NCBI GenBank assembly: GCA_965267425.1 | Contig: OZ253959.1 | Location: forward strand, 2,046,001-2,110,000 | Direction of reading: 5' to 3' | From: G965267425 sp965267425 | GTDB lineage: Bacteria; Bacteroidota; Bacteroidia; Flavobacteriales_E; Vicingaceae | Length of the DNA: 64,000 bases | Part shown: piece after piece, positions 52,385 through 61,925 of the stretch | Layout: each line of letters starts with the position of its first letter | Position numbering within the stretch: the stretch's first letter is position 1 | Translations under genes and position numbers: made by a program | The notes under the pieces: model-generated | What the model was told of the DNA's origin: nothing | Seen by the model: the letters and a program-made list of their open reading frames with translations, nothing else | Database searches by the model: none

Positions 52385-52397
52385 GATGTAATATATT

Positions 52398-53156
52398 TTA
52401 ATTCAATTTTCTTTTAAAGTGATTGATGGACTCAATTAAAAAGTGATCAATTGTTGAAACTTCTGTGCCGCTGGCTGATAGTATCGCTCCGTTGAAATTG
52501 CCACTTTTCCACTCGCCTTTATCGAGTCCTCCAAAACCTTCTGTTGACATTGAACCTCCTTCATCCCAACCAGTAACGTAATAATAGTGATCATTCACCA
52601 TCCCATCAGGAATTGCCAATCCAACACCAACAGACAATTGTTCATTGACCTTTGCGAACAAACCCAAATCAAAATGGTGTGGCCAAACCCTGATTTCAAC
52701 CTTTTCTTCCAATTGTTCATTTAATTTTTCAAATGCCTGTTGGGCAGTCGAAGTCAAAGTGGATACACGTGAAACCTCATCATTATCTACCTGAGGAAAA
52801 CGATAAGCATCTATCATCTTTTCATATGGTAAATCATAATGAAATTGATAATTGTATTTACCTTCAATCGAATGAGCTTTCAGGAAATCGGACAGACGAT
52901 TGTATATTTCTCCATGAGTGAGTCCAGAAAGTGAAAATTGTTCCAATACTTGCCAATCTTTATTGATCCATTGCAATGAGAATTCCTTATAATTCAGAGC
53001 AAGCACAAGCCCATGATTGTTTAGTGATCTGGTAAACAGTGATTTGTGCTCCATTGACCATCCCAAATTTGTATGACTATCATCTTGCTTAGCTTCAACA
53101 AAACTTATTCCAGCAGCTGCTAGATATTGAGAAGCTATGTGTAATTCTTTTAACAT
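52398..53156 (-). CDS. Cytoplasmic protein of unknown function with WPHHFD motif
   Basis: The 252-residue protein has no signal peptide. A central conserved-looking segment is VEIRVWPHHFDLGLFAKVNE, followed by SVGVGLAIPDGMVNDHYYYV and a final GGLDKGEWKSGNFNGAILSA. The His pair and Asp in WPHHFD could bind a metal or be catalytic. I do not recognise a named family. It is the first gene of a two-gene operon with the Rieske-TPP enzyme, so it may act on the same substrate or as a partner. Confidence 0.6.
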   Translation of the reverse strand: MLKELHIASQYLAAAGISFVEAKQDDSHTNLGWSMEHKSLFTRSLNNHGLVLALNYKEFSLQWINKDWQVLEQFSLSGLTHGEIYNRLSDFLKAHSIEGKYNYQFHYDLPYEKMIDAYRFPQVDNDEVSRVSTLTSTAQQAFEKLNEQLEEKVEIRVWPHHFDLGLFAKVNEQLSVGVGLAIPDGMVNDHYYYVTGWDEGGSMSTEGFGGLDKGEWKSGNFNGAILSASGTEVSTIDHFLIESINHFKRKLN

Positions 53157-53332
53157 GTATGTTGTATTGTATTCGTCCTTTACAAGTTATATTAAACATA
53201 ATCAATATCAAATGGTTTTGGAATTCCATGAAAAGGTAAAACCAAATAAAATTCAGGTGTCTTGGATTCTCAATAATTGAAATGCTTTTAACTCCAGCAT
53301 AAAAGAATCTATGTTAACTTACCTTCGCAGAA

Positions 53333-53821
53333 ATGGTTTTAGAAAATATGTATCGATTTCTCGTCGTTTTTATATTGTTGTTTTCATCATGTGTTATTAA
53401 CCCATCAGCACGTCTATCTAAACATCAAATTAACTTACAAACTGATGAATATATATTGTTCCGATCAGGAGGCTGTATAGGACCATGTGATGTTCATGAA
53501 TTATTGATTTCCAAACAAGGTATTAAGAACTATAGACTCAAGAAACCACATGAACCAGCCATCCAATTTGTTGGTCGATTCACATCATCCGAAAACAATG
53601 ATTTTTGGAAAACCATAGATCAATTGGATTGGAATGCAATAAATGAGTTTTATGGGATTCGCGCTGAGGATATTACGCCAAAAACTTTGCTTATTTTTAC
53701 GAAGGCGCATAATAAGAATATTCAGTATAAGCATGGTGAACCTATGAGTATTGTTCAACTAGAGCAAGAATTCATGCGAATTATCGACAATACTACTTGG
53801 AAAATCATTCAAACCAAATAA
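53333..53821 (+). CDS. DUF6438-like lipoprotein
   Basis: The product of 162 residues starts at ATG 53333 or 53348 (MYRFLVVFILLFSSC), with lipobox FSSC. The mature part begins RSGGCIGPCDVHELLISKQG, the typical start of DUF6438, with Cys pair in GCIGPC. A weak -7 element (TACCTTCG, 53320-53327) ends just before the first ATG, which favours the second start. It lies 10 bases before the T9SS cargo gene and may be co-transcribed. Function unknown. Confidence 0.7.
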   Translation: MVLENMYRFLVVFILLFSSCVINPSARLSKHQINLQTDEYILFRSGGCIGPCDVHELLISKQGIKNYRLKKPHEPAIQFVGRFTSSENNDFWKTIDQLDWNAINEFYGIRAEDITPKTLLIFTKAHNKNIQYKHGEPMSIVQLEQEFMRIIDNTTWKIIQTK

Positions 53822-53831
53822 GCATTCTATG

Positions 53832-56522
53832 ATGAAAGTTTACTTCCCAACCATTATACTTTCCATTTGTTTTACAACCGTTGTTGGTCAATTCAATTCG
53901 GCAAAAATGTTTGCAGAAGATGAGCAAAACAGAGATTTTACAACATTACAATCCAATTACAATTCGTGGAAAGACAATCATATTTTAGATAGTGCAAAGG
54001 GTTGGAAATGGTACGCGCGTTGGCAAGAACATCAATTAAAAAGAACCGATGGATCAGGGAATTTAGTGCACAATTCAGTGTTCTTAAAAGAATCCATCAA
54101 ATTTCAACACAATACATCATCTGCTTCCAAAGCAAATACTTATGCCTGGGTTCCTGCAGGACCTGAGAATTTATTTGAACCTGACTCTTTTCCAAATTAT
54201 GGTTTAGGAAGAATTAATTGTGTTGCCTTTCATCCATCAGATAGCAATATATTTTTCGTTGGAGTTGCGCAGGGAGGAATTTGGAAAACTTCAAATGGCG
54301 GTTCAAGCTGGACACCCTTAAATGACGGGCTGCCCATATTGCGAATTAATGACATTGCCATTAATCCTTCCAATACAAATATTATGTACGCATGTGTTGG
54401 AGATTATGAATACAATGGAGTTTCTCTTGAATTGGACGACAGAAAAAGACATACGCACTATGGTGTAGGACTTTATAAAACAACCGATGGAGGACAAAAT
54501 TGGACACCTACAGGATTAACGTTGCTCCAGACTGATTTTGACAATTCATTGCTCAGCAGAGTTGTCATCAATCCGAATGCTACCAATGAAGTTCTGGCAG
54601 GTGGAGTTGAAGGTTTATGGAGATCAACCAATAGTGGATCAACATGGACGAAGGTATATGATAATATAATCAGTGATATTGAATTTGTGGATCAAGATCC
54701 TGAAGTAGTGTATGCAGCTACCTCTTACATATATACACTTGACGAAGGTGAAGCAGGAATAATCAAATCTTCTGATTTTGGTGAAAATTGGACCAAATTA
54801 TTTTCGACTATTCCAACTGATGGAACTGCAGAACGAGTTCAATTAAATATTGCACCCAGTGATAGTGCATACATCTTTGCCATTGCTTGTAATACAAATG
54901 GAGGACTTCAAGGAATTTATGCATCGGAAAACTCAGGACAAACCTGGACTAAGCGCCATACGGGATTAAATTTATTGAGCTGGGATGGCACTGGAAATAG
55001 TGGTCAGGGAACTTATGATTTGGATATCATCATAGATCCGGACAATCGAAAAAATGTATATACAGGTGGGGTGATGATGTTTGGAACAGATGATGCCGGC
55101 CTTTCCTGGGATGTCGTTTCACATTGGTATACTCCTGGTTGTGTGCATGCGGACATACACCGCTTTGAATACAATCCATTAAACGGATCGCTATACGTTT
55201 GTCATGATGGAGGAATTAGTCGAACCAATGCTCCTAAAATTGGTTCGTTATTTAATGTCTTAAATTCATGGACGTATCGACTGCCGACCAGATGGACACA
55301 TTTGGCGAGCGGCATGCAAATCACCTCTTTTTATCGATTGGGATTGAGACAAAGTCATGAAGGGCATATCATTGCTGGAGCGCAAGACAATGGTACAAGA
55401 CATACAAAAGGAGGTACATGGGAAATTGTAGGTGGCGGAGATGGAATGGAATGCGCATTGTTTCAAAATGACACAAGTTCATATGTCTATTCTTCTCAAT
55501 ATGGTCGTATTAACCGAAGAATTGGGAACTCAAACTTGTGGTATTCAGCTCCTGGTGGTGGCGAATGGACCACGCCATTTTTTGTAGATACTGCTTACGA
55601 TCAATTATTCGCAGGCTTTTCAGACTTGTATGTAACAAACATTTATACGAACAATTGGTCCAAACAATCCAGCTTTCCGAATATGCCTTCTGCAGGAAGA
55701 CCTTCTTTGACTTGTGCAATGGCTCAAAGTTCTAAAAACCCGAGCACCATTTACCTTGCCAAGAGGGTAAACTTTCCTGAAAATTATCCTTCCAAAATGT
55801 ACATGTCAACCAATCGGGGACTGACTTGGAATGACATATCCGTCGGATTACCCGATTCGCTTTATTATACTTATCTATATGTGGATAGAGATAGCAGTAA
55901 TAGAGCCTGGGTTACCGTAAGTGGGTTTGTTGAAGGTGTGAAAATATTCGAAACGCAAGATGGTGGAAATACCTGGCAAAATATCTCCTATAACCTTCCT
56001 AACGTCCCAACAAACTGCGTTATCATGGATGAAAGTTCAAATGATCATAGATTGTATTTATCCAATGATTTAGGCGTATTTGTGATGGCTGATGGATTAA
56101 ATGAATGGGTCCCCTTTAATAATGAATTGCCCAATGTGATTGTGAGCGAATTAGAAATCCATTACCCTACCAATTCCATTTATGCGGCCACGTTTGGTAG
56201 AGGTGTATGGAAATCTGAATTGTTGGACACCACGTTTACCGGAACTACTTCCATGATTTCCCACATCAATCAAGAAATTGATTTTAGGCTCATCCCAAAT
56301 CCCAATGCAGGGGCCTTTACCATTGATTTCAATTCAGATGTTGATGACGAGGCTACCATGGAAATAATTGATATCATGGGAAAAGTAGTTTACGTAAAGG
56401 ATCTTCAAATTATTCAGGGTACAAATAATATGTCCATCGAACTGCCTTTGCAAAGTGGTCAATATTTCACACGCATTTATGGCGAATCGTTTCATGCAGT
56501 TAAAAAGTTTATTGTTATTTAG
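53832..56522 (+). CDS. BNR/sortilin-like propeller protein with T9SS type A sorting domain
   Basis: The product of about 896 residues has a signal peptide (FPTIILSICFTTVVGQ). The body (about 100-800) has at least six BNR/VPS10-type repeats of the form SxDxGxxWT, such as TSNGGSSWTPL, TTDGGQNWTPTG, STNSGSTWTKV, SSDFGENWTKLF, SENSGQTWTKR, STNRGLTWNDI and TQDGGNTWQNI, which suggest a sialidase- or sortilin-like 10-bladed propeller. The last 80 residues (FRLIPNPNAGAFTIDF ... MEIIDIMGKVVY ... PLQSGQYFTRIYG) are a T9SS type A sorting domain. Two consecutive ATGs are possible. It is surface-exposed or released; binding of glycans is a reasonable guess. Confidence 0.9.
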   Translation: MKVYFPTIILSICFTTVVGQFNSAKMFAEDEQNRDFTTLQSNYNSWKDNHILDSAKGWKWYARWQEHQLKRTDGSGNLVHNSVFLKESIKFQHNTSSASKANTYAWVPAGPENLFEPDSFPNYGLGRINCVAFHPSDSNIFFVGVAQGGIWKTSNGGSSWTPLNDGLPILRINDIAINPSNTNIMYACVGDYEYNGVSLELDDRKRHTHYGVGLYKTTDGGQNWTPTGLTLLQTDFDNSLLSRVVINPNATNEVLAGGVEGLWRSTNSGSTWTKVYDNIISDIEFVDQDPEVVYAATSYIYTLDEGEAGIIKSSDFGENWTKLFSTIPTDGTAERVQLNIAPSDSAYIFAIACNTNGGLQGIYASENSGQTWTKRHTGLNLLSWDGTGNSGQGTYDLDIIIDPDNRKNVYTGGVMMFGTDDAGLSWDVVSHWYTPGCVHADIHRFEYNPLNGSLYVCHDGGISRTNAPKIGSLFNVLNSWTYRLPTRWTHLASGMQITSFYRLGLRQSHEGHIIAGAQDNGTRHTKGGTWEIVGGGDGMECALFQNDTSSYVYSSQYGRINRRIGNSNLWYSAPGGGEWTTPFFVDTAYDQLFAGFSDLYVTNIYTNNWSKQSSFPNMPSAGRPSLTCAMAQSSKNPSTIYLAKRVNFPENYPSKMYMSTNRGLTWNDISVGLPDSLYYTYLYVDRDSSNRAWVTVSGFVEGVKIFETQDGGNTWQNISYNLPNVPTNCVIMDESSNDHRLYLSNDLGVFVMADGLNEWVPFNNELPNVIVSELEIHYPTNSIYAATFGRGVWKSELLDTTFTGTTSMISHINQEIDFRLIPNPNAGAFTIDFNSDVDDEATMEIIDIMGKVVYVKDLQIIQGTNNMSIELPLQSGQYFTRIYGESFHAVKKFIVI

Positions 56523-56527
56523 CATGC

Positions 56528-57793
56528 ATGTTGGGTAAATGGAAAATTCTTTTTTGGCTAATCCTCTTTAGTCTGCTAGGAAGTGTTTTGACCATCATTC
56601 TTGTTCCTAAATTGGCTGATCATCATTTTTGGATAGGATTTGTCACCAGTATTATTTTCGTATCAATTGGAATCGCCTTAATCAATTGGCTTGATTATTC
56701 TCCTTCCCTCAAGAGTCGGGTAAGTAAGTTGTTTGAAATTCCAACAAGCCATTCAAGCGAAAAAACTGAACTATACACCAAAATTATTATGCTATTCGGG
56801 CTTGCATCCATTGCAGCTTTATTCGGCTTTTTAATTTTTAGGCAGTTGAATTTCATTGAATCCAACAATGCTCTTTTGGAACAAGATCGTATCCGTCACA
56901 TCAACATGATGGAAACGGTTCGACAAAGGCAGCAAATGCATTCAGTTCATTCATTAATTGATGCGGTGGAACGGGAGTTGTTAGATTCCAGTAATCAATT
57001 GTCCTATCAAACCATCAAACGAATCATTCATCTCTCTAAAAATTTGATTCCATATTCTATCATGGAAGGTGATTCATTGAGTGAAAAAAAATATAGTCCC
57101 GAGCGAGGAATGTTACTGACTTCTCTGATCCAGCTTAATTTAGATTCTGCTTCCTGGATGCAAATTAAAAAGCATGCAGACTTTTCCCATTCCAAACTAT
57201 CTGGTTCGTTGTTGGATAGCGCAGATTTGAGCTATGTCAACCTTTCGAAAGCAGATTTATCCGGAGCACAATTAAATCGTTCCAATCTATCGCATGCAAA
57301 TTTAACGTCTTGTGTCTTGATCAATGCTTCATTGCAAAACAGTAAGTTATCTCATATCAATCTGGAATATGCAAAGTTAGCTTGGTCTGATTTTTCCAAT
57401 TCTGAAATTCAAAGGGCCAATTTAAATGCCACAGACCTATCGAATGCTAAATTTGACTTTACTGATCTTTCTTATTCAGAAATGAAATGGGCTAATTTAC
57501 ACACTACCTCTATTCGAAACAGCATTCTGAACGAAGCAGTAATCTATGGTTCAACGTTGCACAAGACAATTTTGGTCAACAGTGTCTTGAATTATACCAA
57601 CTTAAGTTTGGTTGATTTTGAAGATGCTGATTTTTCAGGCACAACTTTGCAAAATATTGGGGTTGGTGAAGAAAATTGGAAAGATTTATTAGTTGGCTGG
57701 AATGTTTCAGGTGTTCAATCTGTAATCACTGATTATGTGATAGAAAAAGATACATCAGGACGCTTCGTTTACATCCTAACGAAACCCAATTAA
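56528..57793 (+). CDS. Pentapeptide-repeat protein with membrane anchor
   Basis: The product of 421 residues has three hydrophobic helices in its first 120 residues (ILFWLILFSLLGSVLTIILV, FWIGFVTSIIFVSIGIALI and KIIMLFGLASIAALFGFLIF). Residues about 215-385 are a run of pentapeptide repeats of the type A(D/N)LSx (SGSLLDSADLSYVNLSKAD, LSGAQLNRSNLSHANLTS, ATDLSNAKFDFTDLSYSEM). These form a right-handed beta-helix. No toxin, gyrase-inhibitor or kinase motif is visible. Distance to the previous gene is 5 bases, so it may be co-transcribed with the T9SS cargo gene. Function unknown. Confidence 0.88.
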   Translation: MLGKWKILFWLILFSLLGSVLTIILVPKLADHHFWIGFVTSIIFVSIGIALINWLDYSPSLKSRVSKLFEIPTSHSSEKTELYTKIIMLFGLASIAALFGFLIFRQLNFIESNNALLEQDRIRHINMMETVRQRQQMHSVHSLIDAVERELLDSSNQLSYQTIKRIIHLSKNLIPYSIMEGDSLSEKKYSPERGMLLTSLIQLNLDSASWMQIKKHADFSHSKLSGSLLDSADLSYVNLSKADLSGAQLNRSNLSHANLTSCVLINASLQNSKLSHINLEYAKLAWSDFSNSEIQRANLNATDLSNAKFDFTDLSYSEMKWANLHTTSIRNSILNEAVIYGSTLHKTILVNSVLNYTNLSLVDFEDADFSGTTLQNIGVGEENWKDLLVGWNVSGVQSVITDYVIEKDTSGRFVYILTKPN

Positions 57794-57809
57794 TCCTTTT
57801 TTAGTAGAA

Positions 57810-58898
57810 CTAATTACTTCTGGTCTCATTCAGTTTACGAGTAAATCTAATCACCTCATAGTCATCAACTTCAAAAGGCTCAAAACCAATTTGAAAGGCC
57901 CAGGCAAAGTAACTTTGTAAATCATTCAGATAATTGACCAGCAATTGTTCGGTCCATTCGGTATTGCTTTGAATTCCGTATTTCTTTTTGAGTTCTTTTC
58001 CCAATTCCTGCCCCCATTCATTGTTAACTATATCTACATAATTATCCATGGGATTATTGTTGGGATCTTTTAGTTGCTCATCAGAAAACACACCATCAAT
58101 TAATTCGGGCATATGAAATCGTTCATGTGCATCTGCAATGAAATCAGCTACTCCCTCTGAAAATAAGGTGGTCATGATCGCTTCTGCATTGATATGGTTA
58201 AACGTATTGATGTAACCTTTTTCACCTAGATCTTTAGGATCAATTCGTTGTAAATCATCTCCATGAATATGATGCACCATGGCCTCCGCCAAATCATAAA
58301 ATGCGACGTCTCTCCATCCAAATATGTCATGTCTTCTCCTCGCAAGAATAGAAACACGCAACAGCTTCTTTCTGTTAATTAAAGTATAAGGTGATCGAAA
58401 TCCTAAAGCAATTTTATCCCAAAAATTGCCTTCCAATGCTTCTTTAAAATTCTTTTCACTTACACCACTTCTTAATACACTTGTTACTTGCTTACCCGAA
58501 CTGCAGTGCGTGACCAATACTACTGGTGTTCCTTTGCCAATATTCACAGAGCTGGTAACCACGTGTGTGTACTGGATAGCAACCACACTTTTCAATTCAT
58601 CCAAATTCGAAAATCGAGTGGCCAACAATGCGCCTTTGATCAAGGCATGTTGCTTAGCGTTGGATAGGCTATCGATTGTATTCAATGAGTCTGCACCATC
58701 GTCGGCATCTGTGGGTAAATTTTTTATTTGATGAACTTGCATCAAATCCGATAGCTCACCTGCCTGAGCGACCTGATGACACATGCCTTGACGAAAATCA
58801 ACCAATGCACCCGTTTCATGTTTACATCCCATCCATAAGGGCATGCATAAGCAAATCAATGTTGATTTAATAAGTACGTTAATCGTTGAAGTAGTCAA
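57810..58898 (-). CDS. Lipoprotein of unknown function
   Basis: The start is TTG at 58898; an in-frame stop lies just upstream and the first internal ATG would remove the signal. The signal peptide ends in LWMGC (Cys25). The 340-residue mature protein contains VTHCSSGKQVTSVLRSGV and LLRVSILARRRHDIFGWRDV and later SEGVADFIADAHERFH, with several His/Asp/Glu residues. The EGVADFIADAHERFH region has a HxxxH-like look but does not match a named metal site I know. It is convergent with the pentapeptide gene and divergent from the pectinolytic cluster. Confidence 0.6.
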   Translation of the reverse strand: MTTSTINVLIKSTLICLCMPLWMGCKHETGALVDFRQGMCHQVAQAGELSDLMQVHQIKNLPTDADDGADSLNTIDSLSNAKQHALIKGALLATRFSNLDELKSVVAIQYTHVVTSSVNIGKGTPVVLVTHCSSGKQVTSVLRSGVSEKNFKEALEGNFWDKIALGFRSPYTLINRKKLLRVSILARRRHDIFGWRDVAFYDLAEAMVHHIHGDDLQRIDPKDLGEKGYINTFNHINAEAIMTTLFSEGVADFIADAHERFHMPELIDGVFSDEQLKDPNNNPMDNYVDIVNNEWGQELGKELKKKYGIQSNTEWTEQLLVNYLNDLQSYFAWAFQIGFEPFEVDDYEVIRFTRKLNETRSN

Positions 58899-58958
58899 AG
58901 AATTAAAGTATTACGATGCAAAGAAAATGAGATTTTTAAACTTCTGGTCAAATTCGAA

Positions 58959-59825
58959 ATGCTACTAAAATTACCTTTTTATCATCTTTACCTTTATTTT
59001 AACATCAAAATTTCATCTTTGCGCACTCAGAACAACTTCATTATTTCCATTGTCATATTGTATTCAGCATGGTTGATTTCTTGCAATGCTCCGTTGAATG
59101 CACAAAACAAAATTCCATTCCTGAAACAAGCACCCGTCATTGACGGCGATCTTTCTGAATGGAAGGAAAAAGCGTTTTCAGATGGTATTTGGAATCTGGA
59201 GCGTGTGAAATCCAGCAGTTGGTATGAACCAAAACGAAACAAGTTGATTGTTCATGAACATGAAGATTCAAATCAAATTGACTTACAGGCAACCTATTAC
59301 ATCGCCTGGGATAACGAATACATCTACCTTGGAGCTGAAGTTACAGACAATATAAACGATACCATGGATGCCAAACATGAACCAAAACGATGGTATTACA
59401 AAGATGCCATTGCATGGTTTTTTGAAACTCCTTGTGATTCGGTTTCCGAATCTTTTGGTGATGGAGATCATGCTTTCTGTTTTGTCATAGATGATGCCAT
59501 GCCGGAATATGGTGCTTGGTGGAGACATGGAAATGCCAAAGAATCTTATATTGAGGAACCTATTCCACAAGAAGGAAGGGCATATGCTATTCAAATGAAT
59601 CCATGGAATCAAAACGAAGCTGATTATATTTTGGAAGCCAAAGTACATATGAAAACTACCTTGGGCAAGGATTCGGAAAATTGGACTTCACCTGAAAACA
59701 ATGAGTGCATTCGAATGATGATTGTTCATTGTGACCCTGATGGTGCTGAATATGGAGGTCACCTGTTGATATACGGAAAAGGAGATAACGATTCCACTTG
59801 GATGAAAGCGCAATTCGTTAAATGA
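58959..59825 (+). CDS. CBM9-like sugar-binding lipoprotein
   Basis: The frame opens at ATG 58959; a later TTG (59019) would give RTQNNFIISIVILYSAWLIS as the signal, so the real start is uncertain. The lipobox is LISC. The mature protein is a CBM9-type domain: APVIDGDLSEWKEKAF, ATYYIAWDNEYIYLGAEVTD, YKDAIAWFFETP, and VHCDPDGAEYGGHLLIYGKG. Family members bind sugars at the surface. It starts the cluster that continues into GH28 and GH78 genes, so it is probably a surface carbohydrate-binding protein for pectin fragments. Confidence 0.8.
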   Translation: MLLKLPFYHLYLYFNIKISSLRTQNNFIISIVILYSAWLISCNAPLNAQNKIPFLKQAPVIDGDLSEWKEKAFSDGIWNLERVKSSSWYEPKRNKLIVHEHEDSNQIDLQATYYIAWDNEYIYLGAEVTDNINDTMDAKHEPKRWYYKDAIAWFFETPCDSVSESFGDGDHAFCFVIDDAMPEYGAWWRHGNAKESYIEEPIPQEGRAYAIQMNPWNQNEADYILEAKVHMKTTLGKDSENWTSPENNECIRMMIVHCDPDGAEYGGHLLIYGKGDNDSTWMKAQFVK

Positions 59826-59832
59826 AAATCAA

Positions 59833-61431
59833 ATGATCAAATTACTTAATTGGAAAGTTGGACAAAAGCACACAATGTTGATGATTGTTGCCCTATGGTC
59901 GACCGTGACTGTTTCAGGTCATGAGCATTGGCATAACATTTTGTCTTATGGTGCTGTATCTGACACCAATGAATTGTCAACCTCAGGCATTCAAGCAGCA
60001 ATAGACAGTTGCTATTTTCAAGGGGGCGGAACGGTTTATGTTCCATCAGGAAACTATTTGTCTGGCACAATAGTGATGAAAGATAATGTTACCCTATTTC
60101 TTGAGGCAGGGGCCACCATATATGCCAGTCGCAATATCAACGACTATCGGATGCCTTTGGAAGATGCGTTGCGTCCAGTGTTAATCTATGCCAATGGAGC
60201 TAAAAATATATCCTTCAAGGGAAAAGGTGTATTACACGGAAAGGCAGTAAGAAAATACAAAGACCTAAAAAAGACAGACCGATTCATTAAAGATTATACC
60301 GAAAATGCTAAAAATGCAGGAGTGGAAATGAAGCGGTATTACATTGTTCAACCGGATGTTAATCTGGTTACGTTAACCGATTGTTACAATGTTTTGGTTG
60401 AAGATATATCCCTCATTGAGTCCTCTTTTTGGACATTACACATTGCTTTAAGCGAGCGCATAGTAATTCGCGGAGTTTACATCTACAGCAGTTTGGAAAA
60501 AGGTGTGAATGCGGATGGAATTGATATCAATTCTTGTCGTGACATGATCATTACTGACTGTATTATTAAGACAGGAGATGATGGCATTGTTTTAAAAACA
60601 CGCTATGAAAAACCATGTGAGAATATAGTGGTTTCCAATTGCATTGTAACCTCCTCTTCCACTGCATTGAAACTCGGAACTGAATCACATGCAGATTTCA
60701 GACACATCTTGTTTACGGATTGTGTTGTGAGAGATGCAAATAGAGGTTTAAGCATAGTAGTTCGGGATGGAGCATTGGTTGAAGATGTCATCTTTTCGGA
60801 CATAACATTGGAATGCAAAAGAAGGCACTTTAACTGGTGGGGAAATGGCGATCCCATTTGGATTTTTCTCACCAAACGAAATAAAAACTCCAGAGTTGGA
60901 TACGTTAAAAATGTACAATTTAATAACATTATTGCCAACGGTATGGGTACAAGTAAAATTGAAAGTACCGAAGGAAAACGCATTGAAAATATCCAATTGA
61001 ACAATGTGCAATTGACCATGGTTGCAGAAGATCAAATCGATAAAAGAGCGGATGATGCCTTGTACGTTGATAACACCAATGGTTTAGTCATAAATAACCT
61101 CGATATTAATTGGAATCAGAAAATAAGTGAACCCAAATGGCGAAGTGCTTTGGCAATTGAAGATGCTGAGGATGTTCGAATTTCAGGCATCACTTGTAGT
61201 CAGGGTCTGCCGGACTCAGATGCTCCTGTCATTCGATTCGTGAATGCCAAACAAGTATACCTAAATCAGGCGTTTGCCGAAATGCACACCAATACATTCA
61301 TTGATATTTCTGGCGAACGAAGCATGAATTTCCAATTACAAAACATTGACCCTTTTGATGTTTCGGCCACCAAAATTATCGTAAGTCAAGATGTCAGAAA
61401 TAAAGATTCCATTTCAATGCCAAAAAAATGA
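59833..61431 (+). CDS. GH28 polygalacturonase-like enzyme, secreted
   Basis: The 532-residue product has an N-terminal hydrophobic stretch (MLMIVALWSTVTVSG) that acts as a signal. The parallel beta-helix begins with YGAVSDTNELSTSGIQAAID and GGGTVYVPSGNYLSGTIVMK. GH28 catalytic segments are GVNADGIDINSC and TGDDGIVLKT, with ALKLGTESHADFRHI beyond. It probably cleaves galacturonic acid linkages in pectin or rhamnogalacturonan. It is 7 bases after the CBM9 gene and overlaps the next gene by 4 bases (ATGA), in an operon with a GH78 enzyme. Confidence 0.93.
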   Translation: MIKLLNWKVGQKHTMLMIVALWSTVTVSGHEHWHNILSYGAVSDTNELSTSGIQAAIDSCYFQGGGTVYVPSGNYLSGTIVMKDNVTLFLEAGATIYASRNINDYRMPLEDALRPVLIYANGAKNISFKGKGVLHGKAVRKYKDLKKTDRFIKDYTENAKNAGVEMKRYYIVQPDVNLVTLTDCYNVLVEDISLIESSFWTLHIALSERIVIRGVYIYSSLEKGVNADGIDINSCRDMIITDCIIKTGDDGIVLKTRYEKPCENIVVSNCIVTSSSTALKLGTESHADFRHILFTDCVVRDANRGLSIVVRDGALVEDVIFSDITLECKRRHFNWWGNGDPIWIFLTKRNKNSRVGYVKNVQFNNIIANGMGTSKIESTEGKRIENIQLNNVQLTMVAEDQIDKRADDALYVDNTNGLVINNLDINWNQKISEPKWRSALAIEDAEDVRISGITCSQGLPDSDAPVIRFVNAKQVYLNQAFAEMHTNTFIDISGERSMNFQLQNIDPFDVSATKIIVSQDVRNKDSISMPKK

Positions 61432-61925
61432 AACTGAACCACTGTTATTTACTTGCTGTATTGCTTTTTCAATCCTTGACTCATTCAGCACAAGAGTTTG
61501 TTGAACAAAAAGCGTTTAACTATTACAACAATGGTCAAATTGCATTTAATGAAGCCAAATTGCACCTGTATAATTTGTACAAAATAACAGACGGTGATAA
61601 ACTCGTCTTTGAGTACATTACGGACAATGGAGGAGATCCTGGCAACCACTCCAAAGCCAAAACTGTTATTGCTTTTCAATTGGAAAATGGAATAAATAAA
61701 TTCGAATTAAAGGATACCAAAATTGAGGCGCATGGAGGAATTTACATGCAAGCTTGTGAGTGTCAAGATGTTGGAATTCACCCCATTACAAAAGGAATCA
61801 TCAAAGGGCAGAAAAACAAAAACGGCAGTTGGACAGTTCAAATGGACGTTACCATCAAAGGAAGAGTTACCGGTAAAGAATATCGGTTTGAGTTTGAAAA
61901 CAATTATAACCTGGTGAATCATTGA
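61428..61925 (+). CDS. Small secreted protein of pectin cluster, unknown function
   Basis: The product of 165 residues has a signal peptide (YLLAVLLFQSLTHSAQ) and a beta-rich mature part with YITDNGGDPGNHSKAKTVIA and EAHGGIYMQACECQDVGIHP. The two Cys are close together (CEC). It begins within the stop of the GH28 gene and ends within the start of the GH78 gene, so it is part of the same operon. No family recognised; it may bind or modify the substrate. Confidence 0.7.
   Translation: MKLNHCYLLAVLLFQSLTHSAQEFVEQKAFNYYNNGQIAFNEAKLHLYNLYKITDGDKLVFEYITDNGGDPGNHSKAKTVIAFQLENGINKFELKDTKIEAHGGIYMQACECQDVGIHPITKGIIKGQKNKNGSWTVQMDVTIKGRVTGKEYRFEFENNYNLVNH

Noticed and set aside
59014..59021. CATCTTTG, near the -7 promoter consensus, upstream of the CBM9 gene
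   Set aside because: It lies inside the likely signal-peptide coding region and overlaps a possible TTG start; a promoter there would leave no good start codon.
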